Shown: one piece after another, positions 34,895 through 43,415 of the stretch
Position numbering within the stretch: the first letter of the stretch is position 1
Layout: each line of letters begins with the position of its first letter
Source: JANNAT01 sp031384605
GTDB lineage: Bacteria; Pseudomonadota; Alphaproteobacteria; Rhodobacterales; Rhodobacteraceae
Length of the DNA stretch: 64,000 nucleotides
Direction: 5' to 3'
Assembly (NCBI GenBank): GCA_031384605.1
Contig: JANNAT010000094.1
Location: 107,656 to 171,655 of the forward strand
Notes under the pieces: generated by a model
The model's input: the letters and a program-made list of their open reading frames with translations, nothing else
Databases searched by the model: none
Told to the model about the DNA's origin: nothing
Translations under genes and position numbers: made by a program

Positions 34895-34919
34895 GGGGAT
34901 ATTTAAGGACAAATGAAAC
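34895..34919 (+). repeat. GGGGATATTT...ACA.ATGAAA repeat, copy A
   Basis: One of four related 25-base copies in the window (others at 47531-47555, 47558-47582 reversed, and 59984-60008). It lies just after the exonuclease III gene and ends 9 bases before the end of the convergent monooxygenase gene. Confidence 0.6.
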
Positions 34920-34928
34920 GTGGCGCGG

Positions 34929-36107
34929 TCAGATTTTGGTGACATCGTGGTTATAAAGCCAGTTAAACCGGTTCAACGCCGCATTCGGGGCAAATCTGCC
35001 AGCAAGACGCAACGCCGTATGCGCGACCACGCGGCGCGGGCCGGACAGATGGTAATTGCGCGCATTGGCACTTGCGGCGGCGACAATACGGGCACAGCGC
35101 GGCGCGCGGGCGGTTTGATATTGCGCCAATGCCTGCTCCATCGGCAGACGCGCCAGCAGATCTGCCAGCACCCAGGCATCCTCCAACCCCATTGACGCCC
35201 CTTGCGCCAGAAACGGCAGGCTGGGGTGCGCGGCGTCACCAAGAATGGCCACCGCGCCGTTTTGCATCGCTTTGCCCCATGTTTTGGCAATCGGATGGCG
35301 GAACAGGCCCCACAGATAGGGCGTTTGCACTTGGGTCAACCAGCCTTGCACGCGGAGGCCAAATCCTGCGAAAGCCGCGCGCAGATTGGCCGGATCATCC
35401 GCATGCGACCAGCCTTCGGCGGCCCATTTTGGGCGTTCCTCGACCGCGACAATGTTGCGTAGCGTGCCGCCTCGCAACGGATAGCTGACCAGATGGCGGC
35501 CCTTGCCCATATGCACTTCGGCCACCGCCGGATCATCGGGATTGCCCGGGATCAGGGCGCGCCATGCGACCTGGTTGGTAAAAAACGGCGCAGTCATGCC
35601 GTTTAGGGCCGTGCGGGTTTTGGAATGAATGCCATCTGCGCCGATTAAGATATCCGGTGTGATCGGCGCACCTAAATTCGTGATCACTTTCGGCGCATTC
35701 CCCGCCAGATCAAGGCTTTTGACGCTGCACCCAAGCCGTACCGTTACCCCCGCAGCAACCGCGCCTTTTGCCAGAAGATCAATCAGATCAGCGCGGTGAA
35801 CGAACAGATAGTCCTGATCAGGCCGCAGCCGCGCCATATTCAGCCGCGTCACCACGCCTCCCGTGGCCCCGTTGCGCAATTCCACCGCCGCCGCGCGCAT
35901 TGAAACTACCCGCAGCGCATCGCCTAAACCCAAGGCCCGCAGCACGACGGCGCCATTGGGCGACACTTGTAACCCGGCACCGATTTCACCGATCTTTGCC
36001 GCCTGCTCCAGAACGGTGACGTCAGCCCCCCGCAACGCCAGCGCGCGCGCCACGGCCAGCCCGGCAATGCCAGCGCCAATCACCGTGATATATCGGCCTG
36101 CAATCAT
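34929..36107 (-). CDS. FAD-dependent monooxygenase (salicylate hydroxylase/UbiH-like)
   Basis: 392 aa. The three flavoprotein hydroxylase motifs are present: GAGIAGLAVARALALRG near residue 11 (FAD GxGxxG), IGADGIHSKTR near 155 (DG motif) and ILGDAAHPSLPFLAQGASMG near 275 (FAD ribityl contact). Such enzymes hydroxylate aromatic rings using NAD(P)H and oxygen. Substrate is not evident; it is not next to ubiquinone or aromatic catabolic genes. It follows dksA on the same strand but a terminator separates them. Confidence 0.85.
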   Translation of the reverse strand: MIAGRYITVIGAGIAGLAVARALALRGADVTVLEQAAKIGEIGAGLQVSPNGAVVLRALGLGDALRVVSMRAAAVELRNGATGGVVTRLNMARLRPDQDYLFVHRADLIDLLAKGAVAAGVTVRLGCSVKSLDLAGNAPKVITNLGAPITPDILIGADGIHSKTRTALNGMTAPFFTNQVAWRALIPGNPDDPAVAEVHMGKGRHLVSYPLRGGTLRNIVAVEERPKWAAEGWSHADDPANLRAAFAGFGLRVQGWLTQVQTPYLWGLFRHPIAKTWGKAMQNGAVAILGDAAHPSLPFLAQGASMGLEDAWVLADLLARLPMEQALAQYQTARAPRCARIVAAASANARNYHLSGPRRVVAHTALRLAGRFAPNAALNRFNWLYNHDVTKI

Positions 36108-36119
36108 CTAAGCCCCTAA

Positions 36120-36151
36120 ATACAAAACGCCGAACCCAAAGGCCCGGCGTT
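36120..36151 (-). terminator. Terminator of dksA
   Basis: On the minus strand AACGCCG and CGGCGTT make a 7-bp stem with a 12-base loop, followed by TTTTG. It lies about 45 bases past the dksA stop and before the monooxygenase start. Confidence 0.65.
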
Positions 36152-36195
36152 ACTGTGATCTTTTTTGCACCACAGGCACAAGTCCTGCCTATGGC

Positions 36196-36618
36196 CTAAT
36201 CGTCGCGGTGAACTTTTTCGCGGCGTTCATGCTTTTCCTGCGCTTCCAGCGTCATCGTGGCAATCGGGCGCGCATCAAGGCGTTTCAGGCTGATTGGTTC
36301 GCCCGTCATCTCGCAATAGCCAAATTCGGCCTGATCAATCCGGCGCAGGGCGGCGTCGATTTTGGACACCAGCTTGCGTTGACGGTCCCGCGTGCGCAAT
36401 TCCAGCGCGCGGTCGGTTTCTTCGGATGCGCGATCGGCAATATCGGGCACCGACCGGCCCGATTCTTGCAGATTGTCGATGGTTTCGGCTGACTGATCCA
36501 ACAGCTCTTGCTTCCAAACGATCAGCTTGCGGCGGAAATATTCCAGCTGCCGATCGTTCATGAAAGGTTCGGTTTCGGCGGGGCGATAATCTTCCGGCAG
36601 GAAGGTTTCGACTTTCAT
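36196..36618 (-). CDS. dksA: RNA polymerase-binding transcription factor DksA (single-Cys type)
   Basis: 140 aa from the ATG at 36618 (MKVETFLPEDYRPAE), the family start, with GGAGAG upstream; the open frame extends 34 codons further without resemblance. The coiled coil (about 25-100) includes the tip region DIADRASEETDRALELRTRDR. The C-terminal globular part has YCEMTGEPIS...LDARPIATMTLEAQE. Of the four zinc cysteines of E. coli DksA only the first is kept, as reported for the Rhodobacter sphaeroides homologue. DksA works with ppGpp in the secondary channel of RNA polymerase. The gene is divergent from moxR. Confidence 0.92.
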   Translation of the reverse strand: MKVETFLPEDYRPAETEPFMNDRQLEYFRRKLIVWKQELLDQSAETIDNLQESGRSVPDIADRASEETDRALELRTRDRQRKLVSKIDAALRRIDQAEFGYCEMTGEPISLKRLDARPIATMTLEAQEKHERREKVHRDD

Positions 36619-36789
36619 TCCAGCACTCTCCAGGTTCAAGGGGCGCTTCTCCAGGTGGGCATTCATGGGGACGTGCTCCTGCATGGCACGGCGTGTAGCC
36701 CAAGTGTGATCGCTTGTCACTAGCGGTTGCGACTATTTTCACGGATCGTTAGGATTGCATTAACTCTTCTTCAGAACCTTGGAATATCT

Positions 36790-37629
36790 ATGAAATTCGC
36801 GTCAACCCCCGGTTACATCGTGGCCGACGATCTGCAAATCGCTGTGAATGCCGCCGTTACGTTGCAGCGGCCGTTGTTGGTCAAGGGGGAACCGGGCACT
36901 GGCAAAACCGAATTGGCCCGGCAGGTGGCGCAGGCGTTGGATATGCCGCTGATTGAGTGGCATGTGAAATCGACAACCAAGGCGCAACAGGGCCTTTACG
37001 AATATGATGCCGTCAGCCGGCTGCGCGACAGCCAGTTGGGCGATGCGCGGGTGCAGGAAGTGAAAAACTATATCCGGCGCGGCAAATTGTGGACGGCGTT
37101 TGATGCCCCTGCCCGCGTGGTGCTGTTGATTGATGAGATCGACAAAGCCGACATAGAATTTCCCAATGACCTGTTGCAGGAATTGGACCGGATGGAGTTT
37201 CATGTTTACGAAACCGGTGAAACCATAGTGGCCCGCCAACGCCCCGTGGTGATCATCACCTCAAACAACGAAAAAGAGTTGCCCGATGCGTTTTTGCGGC
37301 GCTGTTTTTTCCATTACATCCGCTTTCCCGATGCCGATGTTTTGGCGGCGATTGTGCGGGTGCATTTCCCGGATATCAAACCGGCGCTGCTGACGGCGGC
37401 GTTGACGCAATTCTTTGAGATTCGCGAAACGCCGGGGCTGCGAAAGAAGCCTTCAACCTCTGAAGTGCTGGATTGGCTGAAATTGCTGCTGGCCGAGGAA
37501 TTGACCCCCGAAGACCTGCGCCGCGATGCCAAGACCGCCCTGCCACGGTTGCACGGGGCGTTGTTGAAGAATGAACAAGATGTGCAATTGTTTGAACGGC
37601 TGGCATTTATGAGCCGTTCTCAGCGATAG
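36790..37629 (+). CDS. MoxR-family AAA+ ATPase
   Basis: 279 aa from the ATG at 36790 (MKFASTPGYIVADDLQ); the 21 codons before it are not protein-like. Walker A GEPGTGKTEL near residue 36, Walker B VVLLIDEIDKAD near 112 and sensor VIITSNNEKELPDAFLRRC near 155 are intact. MoxR ATPases act as chaperones for cofactor insertion or complex assembly, usually with a VWA-domain partner. A CoxE-like VWA gene lies 2.3 kb downstream on the same strand, separated by a DUF2927-type lipoprotein gene and a small membrane protein. Confidence 0.92.
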   Translation: MKFASTPGYIVADDLQIAVNAAVTLQRPLLVKGEPGTGKTELARQVAQALDMPLIEWHVKSTTKAQQGLYEYDAVSRLRDSQLGDARVQEVKNYIRRGKLWTAFDAPARVVLLIDEIDKADIEFPNDLLQELDRMEFHVYETGETIVARQRPVVIITSNNEKELPDAFLRRCFFHYIRFPDADVLAAIVRVHFPDIKPALLTAALTQFFEIRETPGLRKKPSTSEVLDWLKLLLAEELTPEDLRRDAKTALPRLHGALLKNEQDVQLFERLAFMSRSQR

Positions 37630-38346
37630 CATTTTTCCCGAATCGGGCGGGATTGCCAAGGTTTAGCCATAGTCTTGCCATAATGTGATCACGCATTGGG
37701 CGAAAACTGAAATAAATTGAAATATTTCGCGATTTCACATTCGAAAATCTTGCGCCATGGCTTTGGCCACCATCCATGGGTAGATTCGACGACAGGTTGC
37801 AAAAATCCAAAGATTGACACAAGCGCGCCTATATCCTGACACTGATCCCCTGTTGTCTCATCTCTAAGAGTGAGTGTTTGGTTCGACCGGTTTTTCTGGC
37901 GAACAATCAGGTGCAGGTCCGGCGTCGTTGGCCCCTTCTGCGGGGGTGAATGGCACGGGCGGCCGTGCAGGTAGGCTGGCAATGCTGCGCCAGAAGGCCT
38001 TGCAAACCAGATTGTTGGCCGTAGGTGCGTCTGTTTTGCGTGCCGAAAACCGGTTGGGATAGACCGCTAACTTTCAGGCGGTGAAGACGCGGTAGGACGC
38101 GTGCTTTGCGTGCTGAAATCAGGCCAGTCTTGGGCCATGTCTGCCAGACTGCTCTGGTGGCTTTGGTGCGGATTGGTTGCTGGTACGGCAGCGAACCTCG
38201 GCTTTGTCCGGGTCAGAAGATACCCCTGGAATTGGTGCGGGGGCACCGGTTCTGGGGGATCTGATCCGGTGCTGGTGGGTGATCTGCGGTGCATATTTCA
38301 CCTTAAGGGGCCCCTACCCCTGATTTTTGAAAAGAGCTGCCAAGCC
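37630..38346. other. 717-base gap between moxR and the lipoprotein gene
   Basis: No recognised gene. A 62-codon frame at 37874-38062 begins with GTG but has weak codon bias and no clear ribosome binding site. Several inverted repeats occur between 38060 and 38340. An AGGGG/CCCCT hairpin followed by GATTTTT ends at about 38327, just ahead of the lipoprotein ATG. The arrangement would suit a small RNA or a regulated leader, but nothing matches an RNA family I know. Confidence 0.4.
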
Positions 38347-39720
38347 ATGCGCCTATTGCCAATGATTGCCCTTGCGGGCCTGACTGCCTGCGCACCCGCA
38401 CCGCAAGCTGAAGTGACCAAAAGCTATGCCGTTGATGCCACCGCCGGGGCGATGTTGCCCGCGATGCAGGGGTTTACCGGCAGCATGCCTGCTGGCCCCG
38501 CCAAATCCAACGCCGACCTTGCGCGCGATTTCCTTGATCTGGAATTCCGTATGGAAAGCGGGCGCGCCTTGCCGTCGTTCACGCGGTTCAATGGCACGAT
38601 TACGGTCGGCTTTATGGGCGATATTCCGGGCTCTGCGCCAAAAGAGTTGTCACGCCTGTTGGGGCGGTTCCGCGCCGAAGCCGGGCTTGATATCCGCATG
38701 GCCGAACCCGGTGAAAACCCATCCGTCACGATTGATTTTCAACCCCGTGCGCAAATGCAGCGCGTGGTGCCGATGGCCGCCTGTTTCGTGGTGCCGCGCG
38801 TGCAGTCGTTTGCCGAGTACAAAGCCAAACGCAACAGTGCCGATGTGGATTGGACCACGATCACAGCGCGCGATCATGTCGCGATTTTCATTCCCTCTGA
38901 CACCAGCCCGCAAGAAGTGCGTGATTGCCTGCATGAAGAGTTGGCGCAATCCATCGGGCCGCTGAACGATCTGTATCACCTGCCCGATTCTGTGTTCAAC
39001 GATGACAATTTCAACACCGTGCTGACCGGCTTTGACATGTTGATGCTGCGGCTGCACTACGCGCCAGAGATGCGCAATGGCATGAACGAGGCTGAGGCCG
39101 CCAAAACCTTGCCCGCTTTGTTGGCCAGGCTTAATCCGGGTGGTGAAGGCGGCGACGGGCAACGGCTGCAGATTGCGCCGCGTTCGTGGGTGGCTGCCGT
39201 TGAAGGCGCGTTTGGGCCGCGTGTCAGCCCGGGCGCGCGGGCCAGATCGGCAGACCAGATGCTGTCGATTGCGATGGCGCAAGGGTGGCGCGACGCGCGG
39301 CTGGCGTTCAGCCTTTACGCCAAAGGCCGGGCGCTGACCGCGTCTGAGCCGGATGCCGCCATACAAGCCTTTGCACAGGCGGCAAAGATTTACCGCAGCA
39401 TCCCCGGAGCGGCCGTGAACGCTGCCCATGTCGAGATGCAACTGGCCGCGATCGCGCTGACATCCGGGCAAAATGACCAGGCGATCGCCTTTGCGGATCG
39501 CGCCATTCCTGTGGTCAAACGCGCCGAAAACGCCGCGCTGCTGGCCACGCTGATGCTGATCAAGGCCGAGGCGCTGGACAATAGGGGCCAAGGTGGCGAG
39601 GCACAGGCGCTGCGGCTCGACAGTTTGGGCTGGGCGCGCTATGGCTTTGGCGCAGAGCCACAAGTGCGCGCGCGGATGTCGGAAATCGCCGCCCTTGGCG
39701 CGCGTGGCAACCGCAGTTAG
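38347..39720 (+). CDS. DUF2927-type lipoprotein
   Basis: 457 aa from the ATG at 38347. It starts MRLLPMIALAGLTACAPAPQ, a lipoprotein signal with lipobox LTAC, so the protein should be anchored in the envelope. Residues about 60-300 match the DUF2927 type (FLDLEFRMESGRALPSF, DCLHEELAQSIGPLNDLYHL). The C-terminal third is helical and Ala-rich, resembling tetratricopeptide-like repeats (AAIQAFAQAAKIYRSI, DQAIAFADRAIPV). Function is unknown; the HEEL motif looks like a degenerate metallopeptidase site. An alternative start 82 codons upstream would destroy the signal peptide. Confidence 0.8.
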   Translation: MRLLPMIALAGLTACAPAPQAEVTKSYAVDATAGAMLPAMQGFTGSMPAGPAKSNADLARDFLDLEFRMESGRALPSFTRFNGTITVGFMGDIPGSAPKELSRLLGRFRAEAGLDIRMAEPGENPSVTIDFQPRAQMQRVVPMAACFVVPRVQSFAEYKAKRNSADVDWTTITARDHVAIFIPSDTSPQEVRDCLHEELAQSIGPLNDLYHLPDSVFNDDNFNTVLTGFDMLMLRLHYAPEMRNGMNEAEAAKTLPALLARLNPGGEGGDGQRLQIAPRSWVAAVEGAFGPRVSPGARARSADQMLSIAMAQGWRDARLAFSLYAKGRALTASEPDAAIQAFAQAAKIYRSIPGAAVNAAHVEMQLAAIALTSGQNDQAIAFADRAIPVVKRAENAALLATLMLIKAEALDNRGQGGEAQALRLDSLGWARYGFGAEPQVRARMSEIAALGARGNRS

Positions 39721-39744
39721 GAACCATAGGGCAAAGGGCACTCC

Positions 39745-39936
39745 TTGCCTGTAAAGGCAAAGGACACCTTCGTGATCGTGATTGGCGGATTTCTGTTTGG
39801 GGTCATTCTGGGGGCCACGATTGCGCTGCGCCGTGGCGGGCGCAAGTTGGATGCGCTGCAATACGCTGCAGGCTTTGGAATTCTTTTCACCCTGATCGGG
39901 CTGTTTGTGACCATCTTTCTGGAGCGCATGCTGTAA
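39745..39936 (+). CDS. Small two-span membrane protein
   Basis: 63 aa with a TTG start at 39745 (AAGGG 9 bases upstream); a GTG at 39772 is an alternative. Two hydrophobic helices (VIVIGGFLFGVILGATIAL and FGILFTLIGLFVTIFL) flank a basic loop (RRGGRKLDA). No family recognised. It ends 9 bases before the VWA gene, so it is likely co-translated with it. Confidence 0.6.
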   Translation: MPVKAKDTFVIVIGGFLFGVILGATIALRRGGRKLDALQYAAGFGILFTLIGLFVTIFLERML

Positions 39937-39945
39937 GGGCACCCG

Positions 39946-41124
39946 ATGTTCCTGCCGTTCTTCCAAACCCTGCGCACCCACGGTATCCCGGTTTCCTTGC
40001 GCGAATATCTGGCGTTTCTGGAAGGCATGGCGGCCGGGCTGGTCACCTATGATGTCACCGGCTTTTACTATCTTGCCCGCACCTGCATGGTGAAGGATGA
40101 ACGCCACCTTGACCGGTTCGACCGCGCCTTTGCGGCCAGTTTTCAAGGGCTTGAGGCGATCACCGCCGAACAGGTGCTGAATGCGGTTGATGTGCCGGGT
40201 GATTGGCTGGAAAAGCTGGCCGAAAAACATCTGACGGCGGCAGAGCGCGCCGAAATCGCGGCCCTTGGTGGGTTTGACGCGCTGATGGACACCCTGCGCA
40301 AACGGCTGGCCGAACAGCAGGGCCGCCATCAGGGCGGCAACAAATGGGTGGGCACGGCAGGCACATCACCGTTCGGGGCCTATGGCTATAACCCCGAAGG
40401 TGTGCGCATTGGCCAAGACCAATCCCGCCAGCAGCGCGCGGTCAAGGTCTGGGACAAACGCGCGTTTCGCAATCTGGATGATCAGGTGGAACTGGGCACC
40501 CGCAATATCAAGATCGCCCTGCGCCGGTTGCGCCAATGGGCACGCACGGGGGCTGCGAATGAGTTGGATCTGGACGGCACCATCCGCGCCACCGCCGTAC
40601 ACGGCTGGCTGGATGTGCAAACTCGGCCAGAGCGGCGCAATGCGGTGAAGGTGTTGTTATTCTTTGATATTGGCGGGTCGATGGACCCTTATATCAAGGT
40701 AATGGAGGAACTCTTCAGCGCCGCGCGTGCTGAATTCAAACATCTGGTGCCGTTCTATTTCCACAACTGCCTTTACGAAGGCGTGTGGCGCGACAACGCC
40801 CGGCGCTGGGACGCGCAAACCCCCACCGCCGAAATCCTGCGCACTTACGGCCCTGATTACAAATGCATCTTTGTGGGCGACGCCAGCATGAGCCCCTATG
40901 AAATTCTGCACCCCGGTGGTGCCTCTGAACACTGGAACCCCGAGGCAGGGCAAGTTTGGTTGCGGCGCGCCTGCGAACAGTGGCCGCATCATCTGTGGAT
41001 CAACCCGACACCACAAGCGCATTGGGGCTATACCCAATCGATTGGCTTGATCAAAACCATCGTGCAAACCATGGTGCCAATGACGCTGGACGGGCTGGCG
41101 CGCGGCATAAAGGAATTGCGGTAG
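39946..41124 (+). CDS. VWA-domain protein, CoxE-like
   Basis: 392 aa, cytoplasmic. Residues 1-120 are helical, then comes a Gly/Arg/Gln-rich linker (EQQGRHQGGNKWVG) and a von Willebrand A domain from about 225. The metal-ion site reads FFDIGGSMDPY, with Gly where most VWA domains have the first Ser of DxSxS; later site residues (VFVGDASMSPYE) are present. CoxE-like proteins partner MoxR ATPases in maturing metal enzymes or membrane complexes. The target here is unknown. AAGGGC precedes the ATG. Confidence 0.85.
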   Translation: MFLPFFQTLRTHGIPVSLREYLAFLEGMAAGLVTYDVTGFYYLARTCMVKDERHLDRFDRAFAASFQGLEAITAEQVLNAVDVPGDWLEKLAEKHLTAAERAEIAALGGFDALMDTLRKRLAEQQGRHQGGNKWVGTAGTSPFGAYGYNPEGVRIGQDQSRQQRAVKVWDKRAFRNLDDQVELGTRNIKIALRRLRQWARTGAANELDLDGTIRATAVHGWLDVQTRPERRNAVKVLLFFDIGGSMDPYIKVMEELFSAARAEFKHLVPFYFHNCLYEGVWRDNARRWDAQTPTAEILRTYGPDYKCIFVGDASMSPYEILHPGGASEHWNPEAGQVWLRRACEQWPHHLWINPTPQAHWGYTQSIGLIKTIVQTMVPMTLDGLARGIKELR

Positions 41125-41474
41125 TGTTGAAGTTGGTGCGAAGCCACCCTTATCTGGTGTTCACCTTCACGCTGGCCTGTGTGCTGACGCTGTTTTTCGC
41201 TGCTCGTTTGGTGACATCCGCAATTTATTGGTCTGACCCAGCACATCAAAACCAAAAAGTCGCGGGATGGATGACGGTGGGCTATATCGCCAAATCGTGG
41301 GATTTGAAGGCGTTCGAGATTGACGTCATTGCCAAACTTCCACTGCCACACGTCAAAGGTCATCCGCAACCACTGATCGAAATTGCGCGGGACCGCGGGG
41401 TTCCTGTGGCCACAGTGATTGCCGAAGTGGAAGCAGCCATCGGCGAATTGCAACACAAACAGCCGTTGCCATGA
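41124..41474 (+). CDS. Small hypothetical membrane-anchored protein
   Basis: 116 aa. The GTG start at 41124 shares its first base with the VWA stop codon (TAGTG), indicating coupling. One membrane span (YLVFTFTLACVLTLFFAARL) is followed by a soluble tail of about 80 residues containing WMTVGYIAKSWDL and LIEIARDRGVPVATVIAEVE, the latter helical. No family recognised with certainty. The stop overlaps the next start as ATGA. Confidence 0.7.
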   Translation: MLKLVRSHPYLVFTFTLACVLTLFFAARLVTSAIYWSDPAHQNQKVAGWMTVGYIAKSWDLKAFEIDVIAKLPLPHVKGHPQPLIEIARDRGVPVATVIAEVEAAIGELQHKQPLP

Positions 41475-42079
41475 CAGAGTGGCTGCTGGCGCTGGTGCCC
41501 ACTTACGGGCTGTGGCTGTTGGCGGCCACAACGTTCTGCTCTTGCCTTGCGCTGCCGTTCCCGGCCTCGATAATGATGATGACCGCAGGCGGTTTTGTAG
41601 CGGCGGGCGATTTGGTGCTTTGGCAAACCTTTATGGCGGCGGCGGGCGGCGGCATTGCGGGCGATCAGGCAGGGTTTTGGGCAGGGCGACGGTTGGGCAC
41701 GCCGTTGTTGACCCGGCTGCGCCGCGATCCGGCCCGCGATACGCTTTTGGTCAAGGCCGTGGCCATCATGGAACGACGCGGCGTTGTTGCCGTTTTCTTG
41801 ACCCGCTGGTTGTTCAGCCCGTTAGGGCCATGGGTAAACCTGACCGCAGGCAGCACTGGTTATGGCTGGACGCGGTTCAGCGTGGCAGCTGTCGCGGGTG
41901 AGGCCGTTTGGGCCGCGCTTTACGTGGGGATGGGATATGGGTTTGCCGGCAACATCGCAGCCGCCAGCGACATGCTGGGGTCGGTCTTGGGGGTGCTGGC
42001 GGGCGGGGCCGTGGTGGTTATTCTGGGCTTTTGGCTGCGCGCTGCAGGGAAAGCGCAAGGTCAGCCACCGCGCAACTGA
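41471..42079 (+). CDS. DedA-family membrane protein (VTT domain)
   Basis: 202 aa with four to five membrane spans. Family motifs: CSCLALPFPASIMMMTAGGFVAAGD near residue 26, GDQAGFWAGRRLG near 62 and FLTRWLFSPLGPWVNLTAG near 105. DedA proteins are needed for envelope integrity and probably flip undecaprenyl phosphate or phospholipids. It overlaps the preceding gene by four bases and is followed by an M48 peptidase gene. This is the second VTT-superfamily protein in the window, after the YqaA-like one. Confidence 0.87.
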   Translation: MTEWLLALVPTYGLWLLAATTFCSCLALPFPASIMMMTAGGFVAAGDLVLWQTFMAAAGGGIAGDQAGFWAGRRLGTPLLTRLRRDPARDTLLVKAVAIMERRGVVAVFLTRWLFSPLGPWVNLTAGSTGYGWTRFSVAAVAGEAVWAALYVGMGYGFAGNIAAASDMLGSVLGVLAGGAVVVILGFWLRAAGKAQGQPPRN

Positions 42080-42117
42080 CCCATTGCAGTGGCCGGGATC
42101 TGCCCCATATTAAAGGC

Positions 42118-42804
42118 ATGTTAAAACTTACCGCCCTTTTGCTGATGCTGGCCTATGCGTTTTTGATGATGCGCTTTTCGGTGTGGCGCACCAAACAGAT
42201 GTTGGATCAACAAAGCACGCCGTTGACCGATCCATCTATCACCCGATTGGCTGACCGGATGGCCGCCGCTTTGGATATTCCGGCGATCAAGATCAATGTG
42301 TTTGAGATTGAAGCGGTAAACGGGTTGGCGGCCCCGGATGGCAGGATTTTTTTGACGCGCGGGTTTTTGAACCGCAAAGCGCGGGGAGAGGTGTCTGCCG
42401 AAGAGCTGGCGTCGGTCATTGCACATGAGTTGGGGCATGTGGCACTGGGGCACACGCGGCGGCGGATGATTGATTTTACCGGACAGAATGCGGTTTTCGT
42501 GATGCTGTCGGCGCTGTTGAACCGGTTTATTCCGGTGCTGGGGGTTTGGATCGCGCGGATGATTTCGGGCGTGCTGATGGCGCGGCTATCTCGGCGGGAC
42601 GAGTTTGAAGCCGACGCCTATGCCGCCGCGCTGTTGGTCAAAGCGGGCATTGGAACAGGGCCGCAAGTGTCGTTGTTTCGCAAGCTGTCGGGCCTGACGG
42701 GGAATGCGGGCGCGGGCACCCCTGCGTGGTTGCTAAGCCACCCCAAAACCGATGACCGGATTGCCGCGATTGAAGTGATGGCAGAACGTTGGCGGCACGG
42801 GTAG
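42118..42804 (+). CDS. M48-family zinc metallopeptidase
   Basis: 228 aa from the ATG at 42118 (AAAGG upstream). One N-terminal hydrophobic helix (LTALLLMLAYAFLMM) anchors it, and the active site VIAHELGHVALGH lies near residue 100-112, with the third zinc ligand in SRRDEFEADAYAA near 160. A second hydrophobic stretch lies between them, as in HtpX/Oma1-type peptidases. It probably degrades misfolded membrane proteins. The stop codon lies inside a long inverted repeat. Confidence 0.87.
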   Translation: MLKLTALLLMLAYAFLMMRFSVWRTKQMLDQQSTPLTDPSITRLADRMAAALDIPAIKINVFEIEAVNGLAAPDGRIFLTRGFLNRKARGEVSAEELASVIAHELGHVALGHTRRRMIDFTGQNAVFVMLSALLNRFIPVLGVWIARMISGVLMARLSRRDEFEADAYAAALLVKAGIGTGPQVSLFRKLSGLTGNAGAGTPAWLLSHPKTDDRIAAIEVMAERWRHG

Positions 42805-42861
42805 GGTGTGCCTTAAGGCGCACCAAGGCCTACAAATGGTGCGCCTGAAGGCACACCCTAC
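42801..42861. repeat. 25-bp inverted repeat covering the stops of two convergent genes
   Basis: Arms at 42801-42825 and 42837-42861 pair over 25 bases with a single mismatch around an 11-base loop (AGGCCTACAAA). The arm reads GTAGGGTGTGCCTTAAGGCG and continues CACCA. Both the M48 stop and the PIN stop are supplied by the outer ends of the arms. It probably terminates both genes, although no T-run follows; it may be a member of a dispersed palindromic repeat. Confidence 0.8.
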
Positions 42862-43415
42862 ACCCCCATCGCCTTGGCCAGTTTAGGCAGCTGCGCGCGC
42901 TTCATCAAGGATTTCAACGGCATAGCTGTGCCTGCGATCTGCTCTGCCGTGGCATGCACGCGGCACACCACATCCGCAACCTGCCCCGGATGATGCGACC
43001 ATAACTGCCACAACAACCCGTCGGGATCTCGCCGTTCTATGCCATCCGCCGCCAGCACATGGCGCGGGAAATCGACTGCATTAAACGTCACGATACAATC
43101 GGCATGGCCTGCGATGGCAGACGCCAACACATGCAAATCATTTGCATCAGGCAACAGCAACCGCGCCTCGATATCGCGGTTTTCGCGCACAAAACCGCGC
43201 GCAAACTTGGCGCGCAGCATCGCAGCCTCGCCCGTCGCCTGTGCTTGGGCCATCGGCCCCAGTTTCGCTGTTGCCCGCACCCATTCGCGCAAAATGCGGT
43301 CAGACCAAAGCGGTTCGTACAAACCCTGCGCGGCCACCCCCAACAGAATTTCGCGCAAAACGGTCGGATACAGAACACAGGCGTCCAAAACCGCTTTCAA
43401 CACGCGATTAGCCAT
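42858..43415 (-). CDS. PIN-domain protein (possible ribonuclease)
   Basis: 185 aa. The N-terminal VLDACVLYPTVLRE and the mid-protein DANDLHVLASAIAGHADCIVT carry the conserved acidic residues of PIN nucleases. About 70 further residues follow without an obvious domain. PIN proteins are often VapC-type toxins, but no small antitoxin gene precedes it: its start overlaps the methyltransferase gene by 8 bases. It may be a housekeeping RNase or a lone toxin relic. Confidence 0.78.
   Translation of the reverse strand: MANRVLKAVLDACVLYPTVLREILLGVAAQGLYEPLWSDRILREWVRATAKLGPMAQAQATGEAAMLRAKFARGFVRENRDIEARLLLPDANDLHVLASAIAGHADCIVTFNAVDFPRHVLAADGIERRDPDGLLWQLWSHHPGQVADVVCRVHATAEQIAGTAMPLKSLMKRAQLPKLAKAMGV

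Noticed and set aside
38101..38346. 82-codon N-terminal extension of the DUF2927-type lipoprotein
   Set aside because: The ATG at 38347 gives a textbook lipoprotein signal; the extension would bury it.
40956..41123. 56-codon upstream extension of the small hypothetical protein after the VWA gene
   Set aside because: It lies wholly inside the VWA gene in another frame; the GTG overlapping the VWA stop is more natural.
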